Positions 47,842 to 61,522 of a stretch of 64,000 bases of DNA are shown here, in pieces. Numbering within the stretch: position 1 is the stretch's first letter; every line of letters begins with the position of its first letter. Position numbers and translations under genes: made by a program. Below the pieces are notes generated by a model that ran no database searches, had not been told where the DNA came from, and saw only the letters and a program-made list of their open reading frames with translations. Source of the stretch: Chondrosia reniformis. Its lineage: Eukaryota > Porifera > Demospongiae > Chondrillida > Chondrillidae. The stretch lies in the NCBI GenBank assembly GCA_947172415.1, contig OX359197.1, positions 3,348,001-3,412,000 on the forward strand. The letters run 5' to 3'.

Positions 47842-47912
47842 GCCCCTAGATTTAGCATAGAGAGCCAAGGATTCACAGAAGATCAAGATAAAGAAAAAGA
47901 CAAAGACTCCCA

Positions 47913-47958
47913 TGATCACTGATGAAGGGTGGAATTCCCAGAAAGGGCTGTCTGACCC
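47913..47958 (+). ncRNA. Hammerhead-like motif, helix III disrupted (copy 2)
   Basis: CTGATGA (47,919-47,925), GAAA (47,941-47,944) and GTC (47,950-47,952) align with copy 1. Helix II GGG/CCC is kept. The base after GAAA is G (47,945) where copy 1 has C, so the second helix III pair is lost. The outermost helix I G is T (47,913). This copy should cleave less well than copy 1, if either cleaves at all. Confidence 0.45.
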
Positions 47959-48107
47959 AGTGGAGAAGAAGATGAAAGATGGGAAAAGAAGGAAGAAAAG
48001 ACTCCTGTATCTTCATCTAAAGCTCTCTTTAGGTTTAGTTCCCCTATAGGCTCTTTTTACAGAATAGGCATATAGCATGTAGGAAAATGGTATCTTAGAT
48101 TTTTCCT

Positions 48108-51100
48108 ACATGTAGTACGTACGACTAGAACATACAACTATTCCATAAAACTAGTGCATACAACTAGTCCTTACAACTAGTACATACAACTTGTACACTC
48201 AACTAGTACATACGACTAGAACATACACATATAACAAGTACATACATCTAGTTAATACAACTAGTACATACAGCTAGTACATATTACTAGTATATAAAAC
48301 AAGTACCTAAAACCAGTACATACAACTAGTACATACAATTTGTAGATACAAATTTAAAACAAAACTAGTAATAACCAGTTCATACACATATATAAAATAG
48401 TACATAAAACTAGAACATACAATTTGTAAATACACATAACTGGTACATACAAAGAGTACATATAACCAGTACATATAACTAGAATATACAACTAGTACAT
48501 ACAATTAGGTCATACATCTAGTACATCCAGCTAGAACACACAACTAGTACATACAACTAGTACATACAACTAGTACACACAACTAGTACATTTAACTAGT
48601 ACACACAACTAGTTCACACAACTAGTTCATAAAACTAGTACATACAATGATTACATACAACTAGCATCTGGTAAACACAACTAGGACCGACCTGGTACCT
48701 GGTATACCTTATTCTAGAACTTACAACTAGTACACACAACTAGTACATACAGCTAGTACATACAACTAGTACACAAAACTATTACACACAACTAGTATAT
48801 ACAACTAGTACGTGCAACTAGTACATTCAAGTGGTACATATATGCAACTAATAACCACAACTAGTACATGCAACAAGTGCATACAAGTAGTACACACAAC
48901 TGGTATAAACAACTAGGACATACAACTAATACATACAACTAGTACACACAACTAGTACACACAATTAGTACATTCTCGTGGATCACATATACAACTGATA
49001 AACATGACTAGTACATGCAGCTAGTACATACAACTAGTATATACATACACCTAGAACACTAAACTAGTACATACAATTAGTATAAACAACTAGTACATAC
49101 AACTAGTTCATACAACTAGTACATACAACTAGTACATAAAACTAGTATATACAACTAGTTCCTATACATACAGATAGTTGCTAGTACATACACCTATTAC
49201 ATACAACTAGTACATTCAACTAGTACATAAAACTAGAACATAAAATTAGTACATACAACTAATACATATAACTACATACGACTAGCACATACTACTACCC
49301 CATACATCTAAGACATTCAGATAGTTACTAGTACATACTACTAGTACATACTATTAGTACATACAACAAGTACATACAACAATTACATATAACTAGTACA
49401 TACGATTAGTTACTAGTACATTTATACAACTAGTACATACAACTAGGACATACAATAAGTACATATGTATACCACTAGTTACTAGTACATTCAACTATTA
49501 CATACAAATAGTCCATAAAACGGATAACTACACTAGAAAATATAATTAATACATACAAAAATTAAATACAACTAGTACATACAAGTAGTACATATAACTA
49601 CATACAATTAATTCAAGCAACTAGTACAAACAACTAATACATACAGATTGTTACTAGTACATACAACCAGAACATAAAAATTCTACATACAACGAGTACA
49701 TAAAACTAGTACATACACCTAGAACATATACCTAATACACACAACTACTTAATAGTACATACAACTAGTACAAACCATTAGTTCATGCAACTATTACATA
49801 CAACTAGTAAATACAAATAGTGCATCAACTACTTACTAGTACGTGCTACTAGTACATACAACTAGTACATACAATGAGTACATACAACTATTAAATACAT
49901 CTAGTTACTAGTACATGTAACTAGTACGTACAACTAGTACATTCAACTAGTACATAAAACTAGTACAAACGACTAGTTACTATTACATACAACTAGTACA
50001 TACAACTAGTAAATACAACTAGTTACTATTACATACAACTAGTACATACAACTAGTGCATACAACTAGTACATAAAACGGATAACTACAACTAGTAAATA
50101 TAACTAGTACATACAACTAGTACATATAATCAGTACATACAAATACATAGAAATAATACATAATACTAGAACATACTCCTAGTACAAACGACTAGTACAT
50201 AGAATAGGTAAATAAAACTAGTATATACAACTACTTCCTATACATACGTATAGTTACTAGTACATACAACTAGTACATACAACTTCTACCTACAACTCCT
50301 ACATAAAACTAGTACTTACAACTAGTACATATAACTAATACCTACAACTACTTAATGGTACATACAACTAGTTCATACAATTAGTTCATACAACTAGTAC
50401 ATACAACTAGTTATTACACCTAGTACATACAACTAGGACATACAACTAGTACATACAACCAGTGCGTACAACTGTATTGTTCATACAACTATAACTAAGA
50501 CTACAACATAGAACTAGTACATATAACCAGTTGATATTACTAGTACATATAACTAGTACAGATAACTAGCCCCTACAACTAATACATATAACCAGTACAT
50601 ACACATATAACTAGTACATATATGGTACATAAAACTAAAACATATTACTAGTACATACAACTAGTATATACAAACAACTAGTGTATACAACCTCTACATA
50701 CAACTAGTACATAAAGCTAGTACATAGAACTAGTACATACAATTATTACATACCACTAGTACATACAACTAGTACATACAGTTTGTACATACAACTAGTG
50801 CATGTAACTAGTATATACAACTAATCCATACAACTAATACATATAACCAGTACACACACTTATAACTAATACATATATATAGTACATAAAACTAGAACAT
50901 ACTACTAGTACATACAACAAGTATATACATACGACTGGTATATATAACAAGTGCATAAAACTATTACAAACAACTATTGCAAACAACTAGTACATAGGTA
51001 GTACATTCAATTAGAACATACAACTGGAACATACAACTGGCACAAAATTAGTACCTACAAATAGTTCATACAATTAGAACATGAAACTACTACTTACAAT

Positions 51101-54100
51101 TGAGTACATACAACTAGACCCTCCGACTAGTAAATATAACAAGAGCTAGTACATGCAATTATTACATAAAACTAGTAACTTCAACTAGTAAATATACCTA
51201 TTACATACAACAATTAAACACAACTACTACATAGAGGTAGTACATATAACTACATACAACTAGTTCAAAAAACTAGTAAATACCACTAGTGCCTACAGAT
51301 AATTACTAGTACATACAACTAGTACATACTACTAGCACATACAACTAGTTCATTCAGCTAGTACATACAACTAGTACATATAACTAGTACATCTGCTACT
51401 TACTAGTTCATACAACTAGTACATACAACTAGTAAATACAATAAGTACCTACAACTAGTTCATACAACTAGTACATACCAGCAGTACATACAACTATGTA
51501 GTACATATGACCAGTACATATAACCTGTACATATAATTAATTCATATAACTAGTCCATACAACTAGCACATATAACCAGTACATAAACTTATAACTAGCA
51601 CATATATATAGTACATAAAATTAGAACATACTACTAGTACATACAACTAGGACAAACAACTAGTACATCACTGGTACATAAAATTAGTACATACAACTAA
51701 TACATATAACTACATACGACTAGCATATACTACTACCCCATACATCTAAGACATTCAGATAGTTACTAGTACATACTACTAGTACATACTATTAGTACAT
51801 ACAACAAGTACATACAACAATTACATATAACTAGTACATACGATTAGTTACTAGTACATTTATACAACTAGTACATACAACTAGGACATACAATAAGTAC
51901 ATATGTATACCACTAGTTACTAGTACATTCAACTATTACATACAAATAGTCCATAAAACGGATAACTACACTAGAAAATATAATTAATACATACAAAAAT
52001 TAAATACAACTAGTACATACAAGTAGTACATATAACTACATACAATTAATTCAAGCAACTAGTACAAACAACTAATACATACAGATTGTTACTAGTACAT
52101 ACAACCAGAACATAAAAATTCTACATACAACGAGTACATAAAACTAGTACATACACCTAGAACATATACCTAATACACACAACTACTTAATAGTACATAC
52201 AACTAGTACAAACCATTAGTTCATGCAACTATTACATACAACTAGTAAATACAAATAGTGCATCAACTACTTACTAGTACGTGCTACTAGTACATACAAC
52301 TAGTACATACAATGAGTACATACAACTATTAAATACATCTAGTTACTAGTACATGTAACTAGTACGTACAACTAGTACATTCAACTAGTACATAAAACTA
52401 GTACAAACGACTAGTTACTATTACATACAACTAGTACATACAACTAGTAAATACAACTAGTTACTATTACATACAACTAGTACATACAACTAGTGCATAC
52501 AACTAGTACATAAAACGGATAACTACAACTAGTAAATATAACTAGTACATACAACTAGTACATATAATCAGTACATACAAATACATAGAAATAATACATA
52601 ATACTAGAACATACTCCTAGTACAAACGACTAGTACATAGAATAGGTAAATAAAACTAGTATATACAACTACTTCCTATACATACGTATAGTTACTAGTA
52701 CATACAACTAGTACATACAACTTCTACCTACAACTCCTACATAAAACTAGTACTTACAACTAGTACATATAACTAATACCTACAACTACTTAATGGTACA
52801 TACAACTAGTTCATACAATTAGTTCATACAACTAGTACATACAACTAGTTATTACACCTAGTACATACAACTAGGACATACAACTAGTACATACAACCAG
52901 TGCGTACAACTGTATTGTTCATACAACTATAACTAAGACTACAACATAGAACTAGTACATATAACCAGTTGATATTACTAGTACATATAACTAGTACAGA
53001 TAACTAGCCCCTACAACTAATACATATAACCAGTACATACACATATAACTAGTACATATATGGTACATAAAACTAAAACATATTACTAGTACATACAACT
53101 AGTATATACAAACAACTAGTGTATACAACCTCTACATACAACTAGTACATAAAGCTAGTACATAGAACTAGTACATACAATTATTACATACCACTAGTAC
53201 ATACAACTAGTACATACAGTTTGTACATACAACTAGTGCATGTAACTAGTATATACAACTAATCCATACAACTAATACATATAACCAGTACACACACTTA
53301 TAACTAATACATATATATAGTACATAAAACTAGAACATACTACTAGTACATACAACAAGTATATACATACGACTGGTATATATAACAAGTGCATAAAACT
53401 ATTACAAACAACTATTGCAAACAACTAGTACATAGGTAGTACATTCAATTAGAACATACAACTGGAACATACAACTGGCACAAAATTAGTACCTACAAAT
53501 AGTTCATACAATTAGAACATGAAACTACTACTTACAATTGAGTACATACAACTAGACCCTCCGACTAGTAAATATAACAAGAGCTAGTACATGCAATTAT
53601 TACATAAAACTAGTAACTTCAACTAGTAAATATACCTATTACATACAACAATTAAACACAACTACTACATAGAGGTAGTACATATAACTACATACAACTA
53701 GTTCAAAAAACTAGTAAATACCACTAGTGCCTACAGATAATTACTAGTACATACAACTAGTACATACTACTAGCACATACAACTAGTTCATTCAGCTAGT
53801 ACATACAACTAGTACATATAACTAGTACATCTGCTACTTACTAGTTCATACAACTAGTACATACAACTAGTAAATACAATAAGTACCTACAACTAGTTCA
53901 TACAACTAGTACATACCAGCAGTACATACAACTATGTAGTACATATGACCAGTACATATAACCTGTACATATAATTAATTCATATAACTAGTCCATACAA
54001 CTAGCACATATAACCAGTACATAAACTTATAACTAGCACATATATATAGTACATAAAATTAGAACATACTACTAGTACATACAACTAGGACAAACAACTA

Positions 54101-57100
54101 GTACATCACTGGTACATAAAATTAGTACATACAACTGGAACATATAACTAATATAAAACTAGTACATACAAATAGTACATACAATTAGAATATGCAAATA
54201 CTCCTTACAATTGAGTACATACAACTAATAAGGTGTACCTACAACTAGTATATACAACTAGTACATAAAACTAGTAACTACAACTAGTAAATATACCTAG
54301 TACAAACAAACATTACTCACAACTAGTGCATACAAGTAGTACATATAACTACATACAACTCTTTCAAACAACTAGTACATACAAATAGTGCCTTTAGATA
54401 GTTACTAGTACATACACCTAGTACATAGAACTAGTTACTAGTACATCAACTAGTACATAAGACTATTACATACAACTAGTAACTACAACTAGTAAATATA
54501 ACTAGTTAGGTACAACAATTACACCCAACTAGTACCTACAACTTAAACATATAACTACATACAACTAGTACATACAACTAGTAAACACAGATTGTTACTA
54601 GTACATACACCTAGTATATACAACTAGTACATACAACTTGTACATATAACTAGTACATAAAACTACTTACTAGTACATACAACAAGAACATACAATTTGT
54701 ACATACAACTAGCACGTTCAACTAGTACAAACAGCTAGTACATACAACTAGTAAATAAAAGTACATACAACTAGTACATGCAACTAGTCTAATAAAACTA
54801 GTACATATGCCCAGTATATATTACTAGTACCTATAACTAGTACATATAACTAGTACATACAAATAGTAAATATAACTAGTACATACACTTATAACTAGTA
54901 CATATGTATAGTACATAAAACTAGAACATACTACAAGTACATACAACTAGTATATACATACAACTGGTATATATAACAAGTACATAAAACTACAACAACT
55001 AGTACATAACTGGTACACACAAATTGTACATACAACTGGAACATACAACTGGCACAAAACTAGTACATACAATTAGAACGTGCAACTACTACTCACTATT
55101 GAGTACATACAACTAGAATCTCCAATTAGAAAATATAACAAGAGCTAGTACATGCAACTAGAACATACAACTAGTAACGTATACTTTCAACTAGTACACA
55201 CAACTATATAGTACATACAACTAGTACATACAACAATCACACACAACTAGTACACACAACTAGTACATATAACTACATACAACTAGTAAATACAGATTGT
55301 TTCTAGTACTTACACCTATTATATAGAAGTACTACATAAAATTTGTACATATAACTAGTACATATCACTACCTAAAAGTACACACAACTAGAACACACAA
55401 TTAGTACATACAACTAGTACACTCAACTAATACATACAGCTGGTAAATACAACTACTACATATAGCTAGTACATCAACTACTTGCTAGTACATACAACTA
55501 GTGCATACAAGTAGTAAATACAACAAGTACATACAACTAGAACATACAACTAGTACATATAACCAGTACATACACATATAACTAGTACATATATATAGTA
55601 CATAAAACTAAAACATATTACTATTACATAAAACTAGTCTACACATACAACTAATACATGCAACTTCTACATACAACTAGTATATAAAACAAGTATATAG
55701 AACTAGTCCATACAACTACTTAATAGTACATACAGATAGTACATATGACTAGTACATATAACTAGTACATACAAGAACTTACTAGAACATATATACAGCT
55801 AGAACATACAATTGGAACATTCATGGAGTATATGCAACTAGTACACACAAATAGTACATAAAACTCCTACATAAAACTAGTACATAAAGCTAGTACATAC
55901 ACCTAGTACATACAACTAGGTACTAGTATATACAACTAGAACATACAATTAGTTCATACAACTAGTACACACAACTAGTACATACAGCTAGTACATACAT
56001 CTATAAAGTACATACAACTAGTACTACAACTAGGACATAGAACTAGTACATATAACCAATACATATAACTAGTAAATAACACTAGTCCATACAACGAGTA
56101 CATATAATGAGTACATTCACTTATAGCTAGAACATATATATAGTATATAAACCTAGAACATACTACTCGTTCATAGAACCAGTATATACATAAAACAGGT
56201 ATATATATAACAAGAACATAAAACTATTACATACAACTGGTACTAACAACTAGTACATAACTACTACATACAATTAGTACATACAACTAGAACATGCATT
56301 AAGTATATACAAATAGTACATACAAATAGTACATATAACCATTACATACACTTATAACTAGTACTTATATATAGTACATAAATTACTAGTAAATATAACT
56401 AGTTTATACATAAAGCTAGTATATATAACAAGTACAAAAAACTATTACAAAAAACTATTGCAAACAACTAGTACATAACTAGTACATAGAATTAGTACAT
56501 ACAACTGGAATATACAACTGGTACAAAACTAGTACATACAAGTAGTACATACAATTAGAACATGCAACTACTACTTACAATTGAGTACATACAACTAGAA
56601 CCTCCAACTAGTAAATATAACAAGAGCTAGTACATTCAACTAGAACATACAACCAGTAACGTGTATCCTACAACTAGTATATACAACTATACATAAAACT
56701 AGTAACTACAACTAGTTAATATACCTATTACATACAAACATTACACATAACTACACAAGTAGTACATATAACTACATGCAACTAGTTCCAACAACTAATA
56801 AAAACAACTAATGCCTATAGATAGTTACTAGTACATACACCTTCTACATACAACTAGTGTATAAAACTAGTACATAGAACTTGTCTATACAACTAGTAAA
56901 TCCAACTAGCACATACAACTAGTACATATAGCTAGTACATACAATTAGTACATAAAACTAGTACATCGACTATTATATAGTTCATACAACTAGTACATAC
57001 AACTAGTAATACAGCAAGTTCATATAACTAGTCCATAAAACTAGTACATATCACCAGAACATACACCTATAATTAGCACATATACATGGTACATGAAACT

Positions 57101-60100
57101 AGAACATACTACTAGTACGTAGAACTAGTATATATAACAAATACATAAAACTATTACATACAACTAGTACAAATAAGTAGTACATAACTAATACATAAAA
57201 TTAGTACATACAACTGGACCATATAACTAACACAAAACTAGTACATACACATAGTACACACAACTAGTACATTAAACTAGTACATATAACTAGTGCATAA
57301 AACTAATACTTACAATTGGTACATATAACTAGTACATACGACTAGTACATACAATTAGTACATAAAACTAGTACATCCATCTAGTTACTAGTAAATGCAA
57401 CGAGTACATACAATTAGAACATAAAACTAGTAACTACAACTAGTAAATATTATTAGTACATACTTAATTATACACAACTAGTACATACAACTAGTACATA
57501 CAACTTCTACATACAACTAGTGCATAAAACTAGTATATAGAACTAGTATATACAGCTACTTACTAGTTCATACAACTAGTATATACAATTAATACATACA
57601 ACTAGTTCATACAACTTGTACATTCAGCTAGTACATACAACTAGTACATAGAACTTCTGCATAGAACAAGGGCATAAAACGTGTACATAAAACTAGTACA
57701 TACAACTACTTACTAGTACATACAACTAGTACATATAACTAGTAAATACAATTACTTACTAGAACATATATACAAGTAGTACATAAAACTAGTATATACA
57801 ACTAGTAGATTTAACAAGTGCAAACACATTTAACTAAACTAGTACATAAAACTAGATCATACTACTGGTACATACAACTAGTACATTAAACTAGTAAATA
57901 TAATTAGTACATAAAACTAGTACATAAAATTAGTACTACATACAACTACAAACTAGTACATACACCTAGACTACATACAACTAGAAATTAGTACATACCA
58001 CTAGTTCATACTACAAGTCCACACAACTAGTACATTAAACTAGTAAATATAATTAGTACATAAAACTAGTACATAAAATTAGTACATACAACTAGTACAT
58101 ACAACTAGTACATATAACCAGTACATACACATGTAACTAGTGCATAAAAACAGTACATATTACTAGTACATACAACTACTTACTAGTACAAAAAACTAGT
58201 ACATACAATTAGTACATATAACTAGTACATAGACCTAGTACATACAATTACTTACTAGAACATATATACAACTAGTACATACAAATTTACAAACAACAAG
58301 TACACACAACTAGTACATACAACTAGTACATACAACAAGTACTACAACTAGTGCATAGAACTAGTACATATAACCAGTACATAAAACTAGTATGTATAAC
58401 TAGTACATACAACTAGTGACTAGTTCACACAACTTGTACATACAACTAGTACATACAACTAGTAAATGCAGATTGTTAGTAGTACATAGACCTTGTAAAT
58501 TCAACAGGTACGTACAATTAGTACATATAACTAGTACCTAGAACTACTTAGTAGTACATACAACTGGTACATACAATTAGTACATACAACTAGTATATAC
58601 AACTAGTACCTACAGCTAGTACATACAACTAGTACATATAACTATTATATGAACTACTTACTAGTACATACAACGAGTAACTAAAACTACAACTAGTAAA
58701 TACAACTAGTACATAAAACTAGTACACAACTAGTACATACAACTAGTACACAATTAGTACATACAAATAGTATATAAATACAACTGGAACATACAACTAG
58801 CACAAAACTAGTACATACATTTTGTGCATACAATTAGAACAAGCAACTACTACCTACAATTAGGTAAATACAACTAGAACCTCCAACTAGTAAATATAAT
58901 GGGAGCTAGTACATACAACTAGAACATACAACTAGTAACGTGAACTTACAACTGGTGCAACTATATAGTAGATTTAAATAGTACATTCAATTAGTACATA
59001 CAACTAATACATATAACTAGTACATACAACTAGTACAAACAACCAGTACACACTACTAGTACATACAACTAGCTTTACAACTAGGGCATACAACCAGTAC
59101 ATATAACCAATATATATAACTAGTTCATATAACTAGTAAATGTAACTAGTAGATACACCTAGTTACTAGTACATACAACTAGTGTAAACAACTAGTACAA
59201 TAAACCAGTAACTACAAGTAGTAAATATAACTAGCCCGTACAACAATTACACCAAACTAGGACATACAACTAGTAAATAAAACTACATGCAACTTGTACA
59301 TACAACTTGTTCATAGAACTAGTAAATACAGATTGTTACTAGTACATAAACCTAGTACATCCAACTAGTGCATATAACAAGTACATCAAATACTTACTAG
59401 TACATTAAACTAATACATACAACTAGTAAATACAACTACTACTTACAACAATTATATACAACTGTAAAGTACATAAAACTAGTACTACAACTAGGACATA
59501 GAACCAGTGCATAAAACTAGTACATAGAACTAGTATATAGAACTAGTCCGTACAGGTAGTACATATAACCAGTACATACACATATAGCTAGTACATATTT
59601 ATAGTACATAAAATTAGAATATACTACTAGTACCTACACCTAGTAGAAACATACAATTAGTATATGTAACAAGTACATAAACTTTTACATACAACTAGGA
59701 CATACCACTAGTACATAACTAGTACATACAATTAGTACATACAATTGGAATATACAACTAGCACAAAACTAGTACATACATTTAGTACATACAATTAGAA
59801 CATGCAACTATCTAATTACAATTGAGTAAATACAACTAGAACCTCCAATTAGTAAATATAACAAGAGCTAGTACATACAATTAGAACATAAAACTAGAAC
59901 ATACAACTATTAACGTGTACTTGCAACTAGTACAAACAACTCTATAGTACATTCAACTAGTACATTCAATTAGTCCATACAACTAGTACATACGTCTAGT
60001 ATATACATATAATTAGTACCTACAGGTAGTACATAAAACTAGTACATACAACTAAAACTACAACTAGTACATTTAACCACTACATTCATATATAATCAGT

Positions 60101-60746
60101 TCATATAAATAGCAGACTACTAGTACTTACAACTAGGACATACAACTAGTACTACAACTAGGACATAAAACTAGTACATACAACTTGAATGAATAACCGG
60201 TACATACAAATATAACTAGTACATATAACAGGTACAAACACCTAGACTACACACATCTAGAAACTAGTACATACTACAAATACATACAACTAGTTCATAC
60301 AACTAGTACATACAACAAGTCCTTATATATACCACTAGTTGCTAGTACATATGACTAGTTACTTGTACATATATACAACTAGTACATACAACCAGTACAT
60401 ACAAGTACCTATATATACCACTAGATACTAGTACATACAACTAGTACATACAACTAGTACATTCAACTAGTACATACAACTAGTACATATAATTAGGACA
60501 TACAACTAGTACCTATAACTACATATGACTAGCACATACTACTACTACATACATCTAAGACAGACAGAGAGTTACAAGTACATACTACTAGTACATACAA
60601 CTAGTACATACAACTAGTAAAAACAACAATTACATATAACTAGTACATACGACTAGTTACTAGTACGTATATACAACTAGTACATACAACTAGTACATAC
60701 AACAAGTACATATAACCAGTACATATGACTAGTTACTAGTTCATAT
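48108..60746. repeat. 13-bp satellite block 9, longest array
   Basis: 12.6 kb of ACTAGTACATACA-type units without a recognised insertion. It contains the 2,438-bp tandem duplication annotated below and a recurring marker block (ACCTCCAACTAGTAAATATAAC or variants) near 51,120, 53,560, 55,120, 56,602, 58,870 and 59,845. No gene or RNA is seen. It ends at the hairpin of dispersed repeat copy B. Confidence 0.94.
49243..54118. repeat. 2,438-bp near-identical tandem duplication of satellite
   Basis: Unit 1 (about 49,243-51,680) and unit 2 (about 51,681-54,118) match line for line. ACTACATACGACTAGC, for example, starts at 49,271 and 51,709. Every irregular unit I compared recurs at the same offset, including GTGCGTACAACTGTATTGTT and ATATGGTACATAAAACTAAA. 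I noticed only one difference (CACATACT against CATATACT near 49,286 and 51,724). In a satellite whose other units are strongly diverged, this is either a very recent unequal exchange or an assembly duplication. Confidence 0.9.
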
Positions 60747-61275
60747 ATCAGAGAGTACAGTAGTACTCTCTATGTAGGGATGGAACGGGTTGTTTCGTTT
60801 TCCCCATACATTGGTATAGGAGCGAAATTCCGAATTAGGCTGAAAATCGCCAAAACGAGACTATGTAGAGTTGAATATAGAACAAACATGCTATAAATTG
60901 GACTTGAAGGCAGCGACCGTGTATCGTTGGCAAACGAACGAACTTTGAAATCTCCCATTTTCGTTTTCTTCTTCTTCATCTTCTTCATCTTCTTCTTCAT
61001 CTTCTTCATCTTCTTCGCCCGCTGTAACTAAAAAACGAAATAAGCCTTCGGACTACTTCTTAATCGAAATTACTCTAAATTTTCCGAGCTGTATTCTTTT
61101 GTAGAAGCGAGAGCGATAACGCTATTATTGAGTATGACAGTTTTCATGGCTCAAGAGTCAAGACCTCAATAAATTCGCCATTTTAATGACGTCATAATCA
61201 GTCGAAGATTGCAAAACCAAAGTGGTTTAAAATATATCGAATTCCTAGCTTATGCTCCATAAAAAGTACAGAAAC
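60747..61275 (-). repeat. Dispersed repeat copy B, inverted partner of copy A
   Basis: On minus this matches copy A (4,004-4,334), including the terminal hairpin AGAGAGTAC-AGTA-GTACTCTCT (60,749-60,770 on plus). It also shares the block with GGGTTGTTTCGTTTTCCCC, the TTCTTCATC run (about 60,968-61,017) and AAAATGGCGAATTTATTGA on minus near 61,180. It retains about 100 bp that copy A lacks. The frame at 60,770-61,009 (minus) just translates the GAAGAT-type run. As in copy A, the hairpin end faces satellite with only GATA between. Confidence 0.75.
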
Positions 61276-61522
61276 TAGAGAACAATAAAAATTTTCTACA
61301 AAAATAGTGAAGATGTAGGGATGGCACAAAAAGCATAGAAACAAGAAAGGGATGTTACACAGTGAAGCATTAGCTATGCATGAATCCTACAAGCAAGGGT
61401 GTTGTATGATTCGTGCATATATAGCTAATGCTTCAGTGTGTAACATCCCTTTCTTGTTTCTATGCTTTTTGTGCCATCCCTACATCTTCACTATTTTTGT
61501 AGAAAATTTTTATTGTTCTCTA
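61276..61522. repeat. Long hairpin, about 117-bp arms
   Basis: The arm 61,276-61,392 (starts TAGAGAACAATAAAAATTTT) is complementary to 61,402-61,522 across a nine-base loop GCAAGGGTG. Differences are a four-base gap near the TAGCTAT segment and single changes near the loop. The structure fills the gap between dispersed repeat copy B and the next satellite block exactly. It may be a fold-back transposon. A transcript would form a long double-stranded RNA. Confidence 0.9.

Larger units (their letters stand above)
44690..48107 (+). mobile_element. Naiad-type Penelope-like element with endonuclease before RT (copy 2)
   Basis: A 3.4-kb element sits in the satellite. Its order is: Cys-rich N-terminus and GIY-YIG endonuclease, CxC linker, RT, then a 3' region with palindrome, TATA box and hammerhead-like motif. 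Classical Penelope-like elements place the endonuclease after the RT. The permuted order with a CxC motif is the described hallmark of the Naiad/Chlamys group, and the CCHH residues in the endonuclease point to Naiad. A frameshift near 44,985 and a TAA at 45,726 make this copy inactive as it stands. No upstream pseudo-LTR is visible. Confidence 0.85.

Noticed and set aside
60770-61009. Small Lys/Met-rich protein on minus
   Set aside because: It translates the GAAGAT-type run of dispersed repeat copy B; copy A has no matching frame.
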